A stretch of DNA of 64,000 nt from Lateolabrax maculatus (lineage: Eukaryota > Chordata > Actinopteri > Acropomatiformes > Lateolabracidae): the NCBI GenBank assembly GCA_031216445.1, contig CM062214.1:5355501-5419500 (forward strand), written 5' to 3'. A model generated the notes under the pieces. The model was not told the origin of the DNA, did no database searches, and was given only the letters and a program-made list of their open reading frames with translations. Positions 11,961 to 24,126 of this stretch are shown one piece after another (the first letter of the stretch is position 1; each line of letters opens with the position of its first letter). The translations under genes and the position numbers were made by a program.

Positions 11961-13904
11961 GCTGCAGGAGTCGGTGGAGCCTGTGCTGGCTTGTCTGAGT
12001 GCCCGGACTCCCCGTCTCTCCACCTCCTCCTCGCCGGCCTCTCGTCCACTTGCAAACACGTTGCACAATGTGTCTTTTTCCTTGTTCACATCTTTACGGG
12101 AATCACACGATTCACGAAGCGATGCCATCAGTGTTTCCACTGAAAAGAAGTGTGTGCGTACAGGTGATTCTGCGTCATGGTGTGAAGTGAAGAGGAAAAC
12201 GTGACCCTAAAAGACTTAAAAGACTTTTTACACAGCAGGATCTACTTTATGTTGCTTTTTTCTCTACATTATACAGACAGAAAAACCTCAATACCACAAG
12301 AGACAGCTTGTGATGATGGTCCCAGTATATAGTTTATTTATATACCAAGAGACCAAAATATAAATATGTCCCTTCCCTAATCAACACATTTTTTTCCAAA
12401 ACTGAACATATACTGTAGTTTGAATAGTAATATATATATATAATTGTAAACTCTTCATTGTTTTCGTTTTTACTGAAAAAAAGGAGAAAAGGTTAGAGGA
12501 GCAGATTGAATTTCCACACTGACTTTGTATCCACACTCACCCAGAGGTTGTTGTTTCCTGTTGGAAGAGGACACTGACCCCTGTACAGTAGTGACGGCAG
12601 GAAATCTTCTAGGAAAAGAGGAGAAAGAAAAAGAGAAATACTGACAGAAACTGCAAGCTGTCAGAAAAAACACAGGCAGGATTTGTGTTACTGTTTTTAA
12701 ATTTCATCAGTTTTTTTAATGTTCAAAATACACACCAGTAGATTCCTATCATTTTTATTTTTTTTTGTAAAATTCAAGAACCTGATTTAAAATATACTCA
12801 GTGTGCTCTTTACGCGGCGGTCAGAAACACAGAGAGTGTTGGAGCAGGACCTGGAGGTGGAGGTGATGAACCACCACCATCTTTCTGCCAAGCAGCAAAA
12901 AACTAAAAAAGAAGAGGAAGAGATTTAAGGTATTTCTGTTGTTTTGGTATTTCAGTGTGGATGAATAGTTAAACAGTTACACATTAACAGCGTTTCAGGT
13001 TTATCTGCATCAACACTACCCTGATCTCAGGCTTTCAGGGTTTAAGCAGCGAGCAGATAAATAGACGAGAGCGACTGACCCTCCATGGGAAGTCTGGATC
13101 CTACCCTGCGTTTCCTGAGCTAAGCAGGAAGCGAGCTGGAAGTCTAGATTTCAACTACTTCTTGCTCACTTTCCCGGTCGGAGGAATAGACACTCTGCAG
13201 AGCGGTCTGCTCTCTGATACTCTCTCGTTGTAAAAAAATCCCCCCCCCCACCCCACACTGTCGTGCTCACGACCTCAGTTTTTGTCTTCAGCGGTCCTGA
13301 CAGTGATTACTCACTGCTGTTTGTTCTGTAGTTCTCTGATAACATTTCCACACTGAGAGTGATGCATTATTCAGGGACGGCTCGATAATAAGCCGGACAC
13401 GTTTTCACTGAATGAAACATTTTACAGCTTCTATTTTTCCCAGAGCCTGTAACATCTCATGGTAATTGTGCTGCCACTGATTGGCTCTAATTGTCCTGTG
13501 GCTTCTCTGGCTACTGTTTAGCAAAAGTTCCATTGTTTCGTTTTAAGTGTAGATTTGCAGTGCAAACAGATCTTCTGCTTTGAGGTGGTTTTTATCGGTG
13601 TGGGTTATTGATTTTCGGCGTTGTTCATGTGCTGGCCCCACACCCCGACACCTGAGGGTCGGCAGCACAGCGGAACTCTTGCGACATGCTTTGTATTTTC
13701 CTGCAAATTTTGTTCACTGTTTTGGTCAATTCAGAAAGTCCTTTTTACGCGTTTTGGTCTGTGTGGAAAGGTTGCGGTTAGTAAGAGCATCCCCGGAGTT
13801 ATTTCACTACATATAATGGGATGATTCTGATTCATTACAACCTGAGTCTCAGTGTGGTAGTTTTGACTATGATTTCTTTTTTTAAAGTATATATTTTTTC
13901 CCAA

Positions 13905-13972
13905 GCAGATGAGTAGAAGAATAGCCTGCGACAAAGCTCCAGGGCCAGGGACTCTAACCCCTCGGCCATCTT
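13905..13972 (-). repeat. tRNA-like SINE or tRNA pseudogene trace
   Basis: On the minus strand 'gatggccgaggggttagagt' resembles the A-box region of a Leu/Ser tRNA ('tggccgagnggtta'). It is followed about 35 bases later by 'gtcgcaggctattctt', which resembles a decayed B box ('ggttcgattc'). The cloverleaf is not intact, so a functional tRNA is unlikely. A degraded tRNA-derived SINE fits best. Confidence 0.4.
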
Positions 13973-14526
13973 TTTCTTTTTTCTTTTTTTATCAACAACG
14001 AAACTATAGTACTCAAAAATCGCTAAAATATGAGCCTGACAGGGCAAGCACTCAGGCAATCAGAGGAACGGCAAACAAACCTCTTGGTTAGTCCGATTTA
14101 TTCGGAAGAGAAAACAGAAACAGATGCCGGTACAATGATTACCCAGCCCGTCCATTGTAAACCTTTATCACAGTTTACAGACCGACTTCCTGGTTCCACT
14201 ATGACCTACCATACCTACCGTAGCTGTGAACAGAGTTTTGGTTGAGCTCACTTTTCACCTCAAAATAAAGAGGTTTAGACCATCCGACTAGCCTGTTGGC
14301 TTTGGATTATTTTGGAGAGTACAGTGTTCTTATAACTGATAGAAAAGCATCCTTTAATGCTCCAGGAATATGGAGTAATCAGACTGTGCAAATAAAGCCA
14401 GTTCTATCCTTAAATAGCTTACTACACAGCAGTGTGGCTACAGGATGCCTGTAACCTGCGTCGGTCTAAATAAAGCAGTACCCAAGTTTTAATGGACCAC
14501 AGATGGAAAACACAGTTCAGGGGCTA

Positions 14527-14534
<8 letters not shown>

Positions 14535-14572
<38 letters not shown>
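14535..14572 (+). repeat. (GT)n microsatellite
   Basis: About 19 GT units in tead1 intron 1. A second GT tract follows at 14876-14908. Confidence 0.9.
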
Positions 14573-14573
<1 letters not shown>

Positions 14574-14873
14574 TTTGAGCAGTGGAGGCGAGAGCAGAGC
14601 ATCTGTTAGCTGTAGAGGATGTAATTGTGGCAGGGAGATGGATAGATGGAGTTCACTGTACTCTTTTTCACATTCATGCAGCCGGTACACTGTTCCTTTA
14701 CTAGGTGTGGAATAAGACTCGTACGTGCACACAGACACACGCACACACGCCCGTAACCACACGCGTGGTTCCTGTCTCGGCACAATGCTCCCGAGCTCAC
14801 ACTTATTAAATGGTGTTGGTATTGCTGTAACCTCCCCAGGCCTCCCTTTCTACTGGTGGAGGATATTGTCTCT

Positions 14874-14908
<35 letters not shown>

Positions 14909-17147
14909 CAGCGGACCCCTCCCACCCCCCACAGGAAGAGGCCGGATAATGGCTCGGTCTGACTCAGCAAAAACTGGTGGAAGAAGAAGAATAACAGAGA
15001 GCTGCTTGCTAAATCTTTTACCATCATTTCCAATAGGAAATAAGCACTTCACTGTATCAGTGTGCAATCTGTGACCAATTACTGTGTGTGCATAAATGTT
15101 CTTCTGTGGGAAGAGACGGTGAAATAATGAGGAGTGCATGCTGTGAATCACAGCCTCTTCACCACTCATATAAAGCAAGTCTCTCTCTCTCACTTTCTCT
15201 GTCTTTCTCAAGTGTGTATTAGCGCAGGGGAAGAATAAAAGACGCTTTGCTGGTTTGGTTTCACTGATGCTGCTGATGCCTTTCATTCGGCCTAATGAAT
15301 ATCTGCCTTTGTTTGTTTTAAAATGTGAAACTGGGTCAGAACTAATCAAACCAACTCCAGACTTTCGCAAAGGTGATTTTGAATTTAAATTTTTTTTCCT
15401 AGGTATTGTGCAAGATGAAATTTATCAGTAATGGATTAATTGAAAATTGTGGCCGTCGTGACTATAGACAGCGACTGCATAGACGTGCGTCAGTGCCAAG
15501 ACAAAAATCACGAGTAATGGAGTAGAGAAGTGGTTAGCCTGCGTTAGAAATGGAGGCAGAAGAGATCACTTCGGGTTGTGTGGAAAGTATTCATGCAATC
15601 TGACTAGATAATCCATAAAACTATTACTCCATAAAACTAGTGAGCAGAAGCAACTCTTGTAGTATAATAGCGTTTTTTCAGTGCAAATATCTGATGCAGC
15701 TCTTCTTTTTAACTGTTTTAAAGTAAAATCCACTGTCTCATATCATGCTTCATAGTTGTTTTCCACGTCAAAATTCAGCTGAAACAAAACACTGTTTTGG
15801 AGTCCAGTTGGTGAAAATTGTCACGCTGATGGCTGTGAAGCCTTCTTTTTCTGCTTGTTTACCTGCTCACTTCTTGCCAAACAGTGTCTCGCGTAGGTGG
15901 ATCGTAAGGAGAGACCACTACATTCAAGTGTGCATGCACCTAGGTTGCATCGAGGATGCATTGCTGCAGTCGCAATCGGACGTGTGTCCTCATATGACCT
16001 TGTGTGTGTGTGTGTGTGTGTGTGTGTGGTTCACCCTTCCTGACCGACTTCCTGAAGGGTGGCCTTGTTGACTCTAGCGTGTGTAAAGCACAACGGGTCT
16101 CCCAAACACAGCTGGACACAGTTGATCTGCTGATGCCACACAAGCTGCATAAAGTTTGGAAGCCTGTGCACATGGAGACGTGTCCAGCTGTATGGCTTTG
16201 TGGTGATGTGAGAGTTATTTTGATTTTAACGTGTTTAGCGGTAGTTTGGTGTCACAGGTCCAATCAAACAATACTGTATTGAATTTAATGTAGTCTGGAA
16301 AAAACCCTCAATGTGTTAACCTTACTTCATGTTCTCTACATTACTTTCAACTTTTGGAAGTTAACTGTATTTGTCTTCTTGTTGCAGAAGTTCTTGACAT
16401 CCTACTTATTGGCCATCATATACACAATACTGATAAATCTTCAATAAGCTAGTATCGGCCACACCTTTTAAGACTAAAAGTACATTTATATTTCTACATT
16501 GACCTCATGTATGTTTCTATTGTACTGTAAACCTAATGTTTAATGTTTATTATTTGTGATTTGGATGCGAGAGAACAGCAACAGGTCATCCATTGTGTGT
16601 TTGAAATGAAAATTGTTCAAAAGCACCAATCTCTCATACCATAGATTAATCCCATTGATCGTTATACAGCTACGCTTTGAAGCTTTAAAAGAGAGAGGAG
16701 AAATGGAATTTATGTATGTTAGATTTTGTTCTCATAGTGAACAATGTCGAGTCCAGGGACACACAGTACATCAGCTCTGGCTGAAATCATACTCTTAAAT
16801 ACATTCAGTTTGAATAACATGAGATGTACTTGAAAGATCTTACCTTGCAAGTGACGTGTCCGCTGTGGAGGTTGTTGAAGTGGCAAGATAAATGAAGCAC
16901 CCCTGAATCTGTTCAGATATTGAACGCTTTAGCCACATTTGCACAAGAGTAAAAAATGAGTGTTCTGCCTTATGGTCCTTGATACAAAACACAAAACAAA
17001 AACTAAAATAAGCAGAAAACAAGAAATATCACCTCAGATGCTTGATAATTCTCTTTGGGCCACAAGGGACCATTAAAACATGGCAAAGCATTGTAAAGTG
17101 GAACAATGTTTGCTTTGAGGATTATGAGAAAATCCTCTTGTATAAAC

Positions 17148-17149
<2 letters not shown>

Positions 17150-17198
<49 letters not shown>
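17150..17198 (+). repeat. (GT)n microsatellite
   Basis: About 24 GT units, just upstream of the CA-flanked element R8. Confidence 0.9.
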
Positions 17199-17200
<2 letters not shown>

Positions 17201-17316
17201 ATGTTGGAATCAGTTTAAACAGATGCCATTGAGTGGTCCAATAGAAGAATGAGTGAAAGGAACTGACTAGCCTGTGATAACACATTGAAGTTGTATACCA
17301 ACAAGACCCCCTGCTG

Positions 17317-17350
<34 letters not shown>

Positions 17351-17619
17351 CTTGTACCTCTGTAATTGTGAGGACCCTCATTGACATAATGCATTCCCCT
17401 GTCCCTTAACCTAACCTTAACCATAACAATTGAGTGCCTAACCCCAACCCTTACCCCAAGCCTATCCTAAACATAATTCTAGCCTGAACCTTAAAACCAA
17501 GTCTTAACCCTCAACAGCCTTTGAAGGTCTCTCTGAAAGTGAGGACCAGAATGTCCCAAAAATGTCCTCACTCACATGGTTAAAACTCAGATTGGTTCTC
17601 ACAAAGATAGACGTACAAG
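17351..17619. mobile_element. MITE-like element R8 between two CA microsatellites
   Basis: Ends 17351-17375 ('cttgtacctctgtaattgtg' and on) and 17595-17619 are inverted repeats with about 20 of 25 positions matching. The interior carries telomere-like words (cctaaccttaacc, cctaaccccaaccc) and 'aaaaccaagtcttaaccctc', a signature I recall from a very common teleost repeat. CA tracts abut both sides (17318-17346 and 17624-17652), suggesting insertion into, or later growth of, a microsatellite. Confidence 0.65.
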
Positions 17620-17620
17620 T

Positions 17621-17653
<33 letters not shown>

Positions 17654-18394
17654 AAGGTCTCTCTGGTAATGCAGACACATCAGTTGCGTTACATTTCACT
17701 ACAACCTCGCTGGCCAGCTTCTGAGAATATGGGGGCTGAGAGCCATGCACATTGCATGCTCACAAGCATACATGTAGTTGGCAAGTGGTGGGAGCCAGTA
17801 AGTGCTGCAAGAGAGAAGTGGAAGAGGAAGAAAGGCGACACAGAGGGAGAGCATGGGAGTCCAAGGCAGCTGCAGGACTGTGGCTGTGTGCCCTGTGTGT
17901 TTTCTCCCGAAGGGCTGGCACTGACACCGTGAAGCCTGCTGTCCTGGCTGGAGTGGCCCGGGCCTGCCTGGTGACAGGGAGACACACAGAGAGGAGGGGT
18001 ACCCGGGGTGCAGAGGAGTCGCCCAGTCACAGTTGATTGTTGTGTGACTAATGTCTCTCTCCAGCGTCCATCTGCTGCTGGGCCCCTCTCGTGCTCACGT
18101 CTCCTGAGCCTTGCTGTGGTTCTTCTGTTAACCCTGAAGCCTCTTCTCTTTCTTTCTGTTCTTTTTTCTTTCACCCACTTATCCCTGATTTTCCTCGTTA
18201 CAGCTACAAACTCAGTACAGTCCCATGGCAGTGACATTTTCATCTAATTGATAATCAGAGTTGGGCTGCACCAGCTCTTCATAAATCCATGACCAGGTTT
18301 GTGTGTAAAGTCCTTCCTAAGTTCTTAATAACTACTAGTTAGTAGTGATTTAATATGTCAGGTGGCACCATTAAAACTTAAAGGGGCTGTGGTG

Positions 18395-18780
18395 TATATT
18401 TTTATAATAACAATGGTTTGAATGACTGTGTGATGTGAAAGGGGTCGCTCGTAATCTGCAGCTCCCCTTGGCTTTATGGAGGTTCATAGTGAGTTTCAGC
18501 TCATAGTTAAGCTATCCGGCCGCAACTTTACTGTTTTGGTTCACTCTCACTGCTCTCATAGCATTGTTTTCGGCTGTAGCTGGCAGCCGTTCTCAGCAAA
18601 AACAAAAAAAAGCTCAAACCCACTACACTTTCAGCAGCTTTAGATCCAGATATTTCCCTCGGGAGTTGGAGGAGACCAAAAACAGAGCTAAAAAGGGAAT
18701 ATTGGACTTACATTCATCAAGTGGACACAAACGTAACTCACAATGGTTCCAGTTTATTTGAGTGTGATCAACGCACTCTG
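18395..18780 (-). repeat. Dispersed repeat family R1, copy C (reversed)
   Basis: The reverse complement contains 'aatgtaagtccaatatt', 'ctgtttttggtctcctcc', 'gagggaaatatctgg' and 'gtgagagtgaaccaaaac', in the same order as the other R1 copies. The frame at 18564-18761 is a by-product. Confidence 0.6.
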
Positions 18781-19739
18781 GTTGACCAGCTGCCTAGTGG
18801 AGAATGTAGTACAAACCACCAACTTCACTTGCTTGTTAATAACTAAACCATTTGTAAACATCACATGTATAGGAGCAGCACTTACGCAACAAAGGGAGTT
18901 ATTATAACATCTGCATGTTATATATGTTAAAGTTGTAGAGTTGTGTATGTTTCTACAGATTGTACTGAACCCAGGGTCAGTCTTCCTATCATATAATGTT
19001 GAGTATTATGGGAATTTAAAATTGCAGTGACATTTAAATTTCAGTTTTACATTCTTTTATAAATGACATATAATCACGAACACTGTGACATCCAGCGCAT
19101 GGTTGAAGTTTAATAACACCCACATGTAGAGCAGTGAAGTACAATACTAGCAGCTACTCTGGCTCAGGCTGGTGTTTGAAGGCTGTTGCACCGTGGTAAA
19201 AAATAGCAGTGGTGAGTGTTTTGCATACAATAGAGATAAAATGTGTCTGTGGGAATTTAGAGGCTATTGAATCTAAATGTAGGAAGCTCATTGTCATTGC
19301 TTCAGCGTAGCCCTTCAAAGAGGTCAAATGTTTTGTGAGTGGTTCTGAAGTAAAATTTTTTCAGGTCAAGCGAAGTTCATTTCTGTGACGACAGACATTA
19401 AAGCTAGTCGTTTGAGATGCATATCTCTGTCAGTTGTTGTGAGTTCTTTCAGAGGGAACACTTAAGAGATGGTGTGGAAATGCAGGACTGCTTTTGTGCT
19501 GAAAGTGTTTATTTTTAGTGATTCACAGATCATAACGGGCCAAAGAGGGGATCAAGGCCCTCATGCATTTGTCTGTGACATTGTTCATGGTAGCCAAATT
19601 CCTGTGACGAACATGCCAACAGTTTCTCAAAACTAAATTAATTGATCCATTTATTTTCGGCAACAGAATGATGCTGAAAACTTAACAGTGACATCACCTT
19701 ATAAAGTTGCTGTGTCCCACGTTAGCAAAAAAATCGAAT

Positions 19740-19945
19740 AGTTACACATCCAGCAGACATGGGGCTACATTAACGCTGATTTGGAATCGCATTTGTGTTC
19801 ATATGAAGAATTTAAGTCCGATATTGAGCCTGATAAACTCTGTTTTGGTCTCCTCCCGAGGGAAATATCTGGCTCTTTAGCAGCGATTGCTCCACTATGT
19901 TCACCGCTTGTCGCTAACTTTGTCTGCTGTTTGGTGCTGGGCAGG
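19740..19945 (+). repeat. Dispersed repeat family R1, copy D (truncated)
   Basis: Shares 'acacatccagcagacat', 'aatttaagtccgatattg', 'ttttggtctcctcccgag' and 'gggaaatatctgg' with the other R1 copies. It stops near 19945, where a different repeat (R13) begins, so its 3' part is missing or replaced. Confidence 0.55.
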
Positions 19946-19949
19946 TAAG

Positions 19950-20345
19950 TAAGGAAGGAAGGAAGTAAAGCTTTATTTTGGAGCACTTTTAAAACACACA
20001 GTTACAAAGTGCTTCACCCACACACAAATAAGTGAATAAAAAGTAAAAATATATTATAATATAAACACAGCATAATGAAGCACAGACCAAAACAAAACAA
20101 AAGGATCAAACAGTGATGGTAATCTATAGAAAAAAAACTTGCCTATAAAGATGGGTTTTTAGCAGCTGCTTAAAACAGTCCACAGATTTAGCTCATCTGA
20201 TACATTGGGGATTCCAGAGTTTTTGGGCTAAAACAGCAAAGGCGCGATCCCCTTTGGTTGGGTTGTGGAGGTGGGTATATCAGAGCTTTCTTGTTGAAAA
20301 CAGCTGCGTGCCATGGCTGGAAATAAGGTTAATGAGGGTGATAAT
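19950..20345 (+). repeat. Dispersed teleost repeat R13
   Basis: Starts with a GGAA tract and 'aaagctttattttggagcac', then 'cacaaagtgctt'-like and 'aacagtccacagattt', 'attccagagttttgggc' and 'aacagcaaaggcgcgatccc' words. These recall an abundant teleost repeat with the 'gttccagag...agcgaaggc...cccc.ttggt' signature. There is no coding frame. It abuts truncated R1 copy D. Identification is from memory. Confidence 0.45.
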
Positions 20346-22189
20346 TCCCTTTTGGTTAAACACTACGAACTATCCCTTAGACCTTTGATCCACTGTTTAT
20401 ATAAAACATTGATTAGTGCATGTGAAATGTGTAAAACGTCTCATCAGTGGAATCATTGTAACGTGACTGTAAGATGAACACAGTCTATGTTACCTGTGAA
20501 GAACGATACTTCACTTTGGCGCACACAGTTGCACATTCACAAACACACTCATACTCGGTGTAGAGGAAACAAATCTTGTCGTTGTTGCTCAACTGTACAG
20601 CCCGCTGGATGAATGAATCCTTGTTTGAATGGGAAACTGCTGGGGGAGGGCAGGAGGGAAGAGGGGGGAGAAAGCCAGGGTGGGAAGTTGGAGAGGAAAC
20701 GGAAATGAGACTGAATAGAATAAGCATGAAGAGAGAACCAGTGAACAAACTCTAGTAAAACCAGCAGATCTCATTCATTACACACGGCTGCGAGTTGAAG
20801 CCAACGGATGTTTTCTTGCGGCCTTGCAGTGTTTTGCCCCAGGTGTTAAAAAGCGTAGAGCTGGGCTCAAGTGTGCGGACGGGGTGAAAATGTCTCCAAA
20901 ATGTTGCCTGCTGCTTTACATGCTTCAGTTGCATGTGTGCGCGTGCACAAACTGTCAAGTGTAATTGTGTTAAAATTAGCCAGGCAGACACACACACACT
21001 CACAGTATACACACACTGACATACACTTCACACTGCAGGCTTGTGCAGGCTGTGGCAAGGGACAGAGCATGGGAAGTGTGAACAGTAGAAGACCAGACAA
21101 AATGACATGTGTTCGCCCAAGGAGCTGGCACTGTAATTGTGTGTGTGTGTGCATATGTTGGTGTGTGAGTGTGGTGTGTACTGCGCCAACCCTGCTGTTT
21201 ACCGTGGGGGATTTTAGAAGAATTGTAGGCAGCTGGCAAGCCCCTTCAGTTTGTCTTTTTTTTCTCCTCCTAAATCGGCTAGTAGCTGTGTGTAGTAGTG
21301 GTCTCTATCTGCCTGCCTGTCCGTCTGTCTGTCCCTCGTTCACTTGCTCCACTTATGTGCATGTGAATTTGATGTTGGGCAACCACAACGGTTTGACAAA
21401 ATAGGCAATTTCCTACATGAAAAGAAGCAATAATTTCCATCTAGCAGCTGGGGTACAGGCCTACAATGTGTTGATCAGAACTCAAATATGCACTAGAAAA
21501 TACTTTCTTGGTAAAAATACAGATGTAATATCAGTGTGAATCAGGGGAGAATGGCCCATTATATTTGCCCTGTTTTCTGAAAAAAAATTCTGGCTTGTGG
21601 TGGAGTGAAATCCAAAGAGAAAGATGGACTTACCAACATTAGATCTGTTCTTCAGGGTTTCCAGATGTTCACCTCAAACAGTTGACTCTTGCCGCTATGT
21701 AGAGCTGACAACATACTGTATATACAGAAGGGTAAAACTATATGCAGACATTTGCAGCTAAAACTCGCATGTCAAAGCGTCAAATGTCATTAGCCCCTAT
21801 TACGTGGCCTGTGCAAGGCGGGAATGTTTCGCCTTCAGAATAGAAGGTACGAAAACAGAATGGGGAGGGGGTGGGGAGCATTGCTGTTATGCATTCAAGT
21901 CGTAAGCAGAGGTAGTAACAAACCTGAATCGACATCTGTGTAAAAAGGGTGAACCGGCAGGACGGGACAGGGGTGTGACGTTTTGATGATGTATTATGTG
22001 TGCAGCCCAACGTATTTCTGATCGCACGAATCCACCATTGTTTGCATCCCGTTGTATACGATGCACAGCAGCTTTGCTTGTGTTTTTTGAATGTGCATGG
22101 CTAGAAAAAGCACAGCACTCAGTTCATCCGACATTGTTATTGTTATGCTGCCCGACACACTAGACGCTAGCCTAGCATCAGCAGACTAA

Positions 22190-22790
22190 TTTGCAAATGC
22201 GTATTAGTCTGGAACCTCTCAGTTCATTTTTGATTTCCAAGGGGCGTTGTCGACGGGTGGAGACAACCAATCAGAGCAAAGGAAAGCGGTCCTGTTGGGC
22301 GGTATGTCCTGTCGGAAGTACGGCAAACAGATATTTCTCATCCACATAAAGTTTAAGTGCAGTTGTTTGTTCTTCTTTTAAAGAAAACTTACCATCGAGT
22401 CTGTTTAATACTGCCGCTGTAGCCTGCCTGGGAACGGGAGCCGCCATATTGGATATTTACAAACATACCTGAACGGCGCTCGTCTCTGTCATCGTATTAA
22501 ACCCTCCTCCTACTAGATAAACGCTTGTTATTGGCCTGCCCGATAAATCGGCAGAGAAATCAGTTTGAATGGGAGAGGGGCCAGACGTATCTGCCAGAGC
22601 AAATGAAACATGAGCTCGCAGGTTTGTCTGGTTCCCAGGCTACTAGATGCCGACGCTGTCGTGTTACACGTCACGCCCGATACGCCTCTTTTGCTGGGGC
22701 AGCGTTATGCTGGCGTTGTTTGGTTCGGTGTGAAAAAGCAAAGCCGGCGTAATAATGAGGAGGCCTCCTTTACGGCATTAATGCGGGATC
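22190..22790. repeat. Probable composite repeat region R7
   Basis: Contains 'tagtctggaacctctcag', 'tttccaaggggcgttgtcga' and 'accaatcagagcaaagg', close to words I associate with a teleost DNA-transposon-derived repeat. Mirrored words near 22625-22650 ('tctggttcccaggctacta') may mark its other end. A second repeat-like segment with 'gtgtgaaaaagcaaagccgg' follows to about 22790. Limits and class are uncertain. Confidence 0.35.
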
Positions 22791-23140
22791 TCTTTGTAAA
22801 AAGGGCTATAGACTCCCATTTGACATTAAAAAATTCAACAAAAAAAAAAGCCATAGCATGTAGCCTGAAACTTCCGTGCTTTGACTAGTGTCAATGGAAA
22901 GTCAGCATGTGTTATATATTTTTTTGTGTGTCATGTTGAAGCGATGCACCCCTACCCTGAAACAAAATGGGGTAGTGTTTTTGTTTCAGCCACACATATG
23001 GCAAGAGTTAACGTTTAAAAGCTGAACTTCAGTAAAACCATGTGACATTGAGCTAATATGGGAGCTACCAATGCAACGTTGCTGTGCACAACTTCAATCA
23101 CAACTAATACAATACTTTCTGTTTTATTTTTTTATTTTAG

Positions 23141-23415
23141 GTTTCCTGCTGCCTGACGTTGGATTTCAGACCAGCTTGCTGAGCCCTCTACAGTCGACCA
23201 GCCACTTGTATGTTTACTGGTATTAGTCAAAGCAGCATTAGCACTCAGTCTTCTAGTTGTCCACATCTGGCTGTCCCCACTGGAAGTCCATTATTGCCCT
23301 TAGTATTAATGTTAGTCTGAGTTAACCATCAGCCTTCTTTCACGTCACCTACTTGGCGTCAAACCATTAGCATCAGCGCTGAGTCCACGTCGGTTAGTCA
23401 ACGTCAGCTGCCAGT
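23141..23415 (+). other. tead1: tead1 5' UTR part of first coding exon
   Basis: The exon begins after a T-rich tract and AG at 23139-23140. It has an in-frame TAG at 23395-23397, seven codons before the AUG, so the main frame cannot be extended upstream by much. It contains one out-of-frame upstream ORF, 23210-23320 (36 codons plus stop), with a weak initiation context (T at -3 and at +4). Confidence 0.6.
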
Positions 23416-23620
23416 ATGGAGCGAGGTAGCTGGAGCGGCAGTGAGAGTGCAGGGGAGGACATGGACAGACTGAGTGACTCGGGAGGGGATAAGACCATGG
23501 ACGGGGACCCTGAGGGGGTCTGGAGCCCCGACATCGAGCAGAGCTTCCAGGAGGCCCTGGCCATCTACCCGCCCTGCGGAAGGAGGAAGATTATCCTGTC
23601 AGATGAAGGAAAGATGTACG
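23416..23620 (+). CDS. tead1: tead1 coding exon 1
   Basis: Encodes residues 1-68 plus the first base of a Gly codon. It begins MERGSWSGSES, aligning with human MEPSSWSGSES, and includes the first TEA-domain helix block ('EGVWSPDIEQSFQEALAIYP'). The AUG has A at -3 and G at +4. The exon ends 'atgtacg|gtgagt'. The start is chosen for family alignment and for the in-frame stop just upstream. Confidence 0.93.
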
Positions 23621-24084
23621 GTGAGTGATGGGAGGTGCTGGAGAAGTTGGGTGCAAACTGCTGTAAGTCACTGAAGAAGGGAAGACAAGTTTGCACGGAG
23701 CTAAGTTGCATTGTCTCGCAGAGGGCACTTTTTTGTGATTTCTGTAGTGACAAACCGCACTTAAAGAGTGTTGTCACTTTGGTTGTTCAGCACTAATTCA
23801 CACAGTGTGTTGTGGTAGAATGTGACATCTCTGCACAGTGTTATAAACACATCCACTGATTGGCTGGTGAAGTGTTCACTGTGGTGTGTCAGACTGTGAA
23901 AATGACTGGATAGACGGTTGCGTGTGGGGGCCGTCTCACAGGGCCCCTGAGTGTCAGAGACACAGGAAAGAAAGATGAACTATAAAAGAGAGGAAATAGA
24001 GGTGTGCCATAGGTGCATCATGTGTACAATTGTCTTTGTGTGTGTCTGAGAATGAGCGTGACATAGAGAGAGAGAGTATACGTA

Positions 24085-24126
<42 letters not shown>

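Larger units (their letters stand above)
8495..23140 (+). other. tead1: tead1 intron 1 (14.6 kb)
   Basis: Bounded by a gtaagt donor at 8495 and a T-rich tract with acceptor AG at 23139-23140. The first 600 bp remain GC-rich, with a run of 18 C (8745-8762) and G-rich tracts near 8930-8975. It carries many GT microsatellites (10513, 10751, 10935, 11773, 14535, 14876, 16001, 17150), a G-rich cluster at 11800-11960, a tRNA-like SINE trace at 13905-13972, and repeats R2 (9745), R8 (17351), R1 (18395 and 19740), R13 (19950) and R7 (22190). No nested coding exon was recognised on either strand. Confidence 0.6.

Noticed and set aside
14606..15370. A 254-residue minus-strand open frame
   Set aside because: It runs through a CA microsatellite and shows no recognisable domain; it is likely chance in intron 1.
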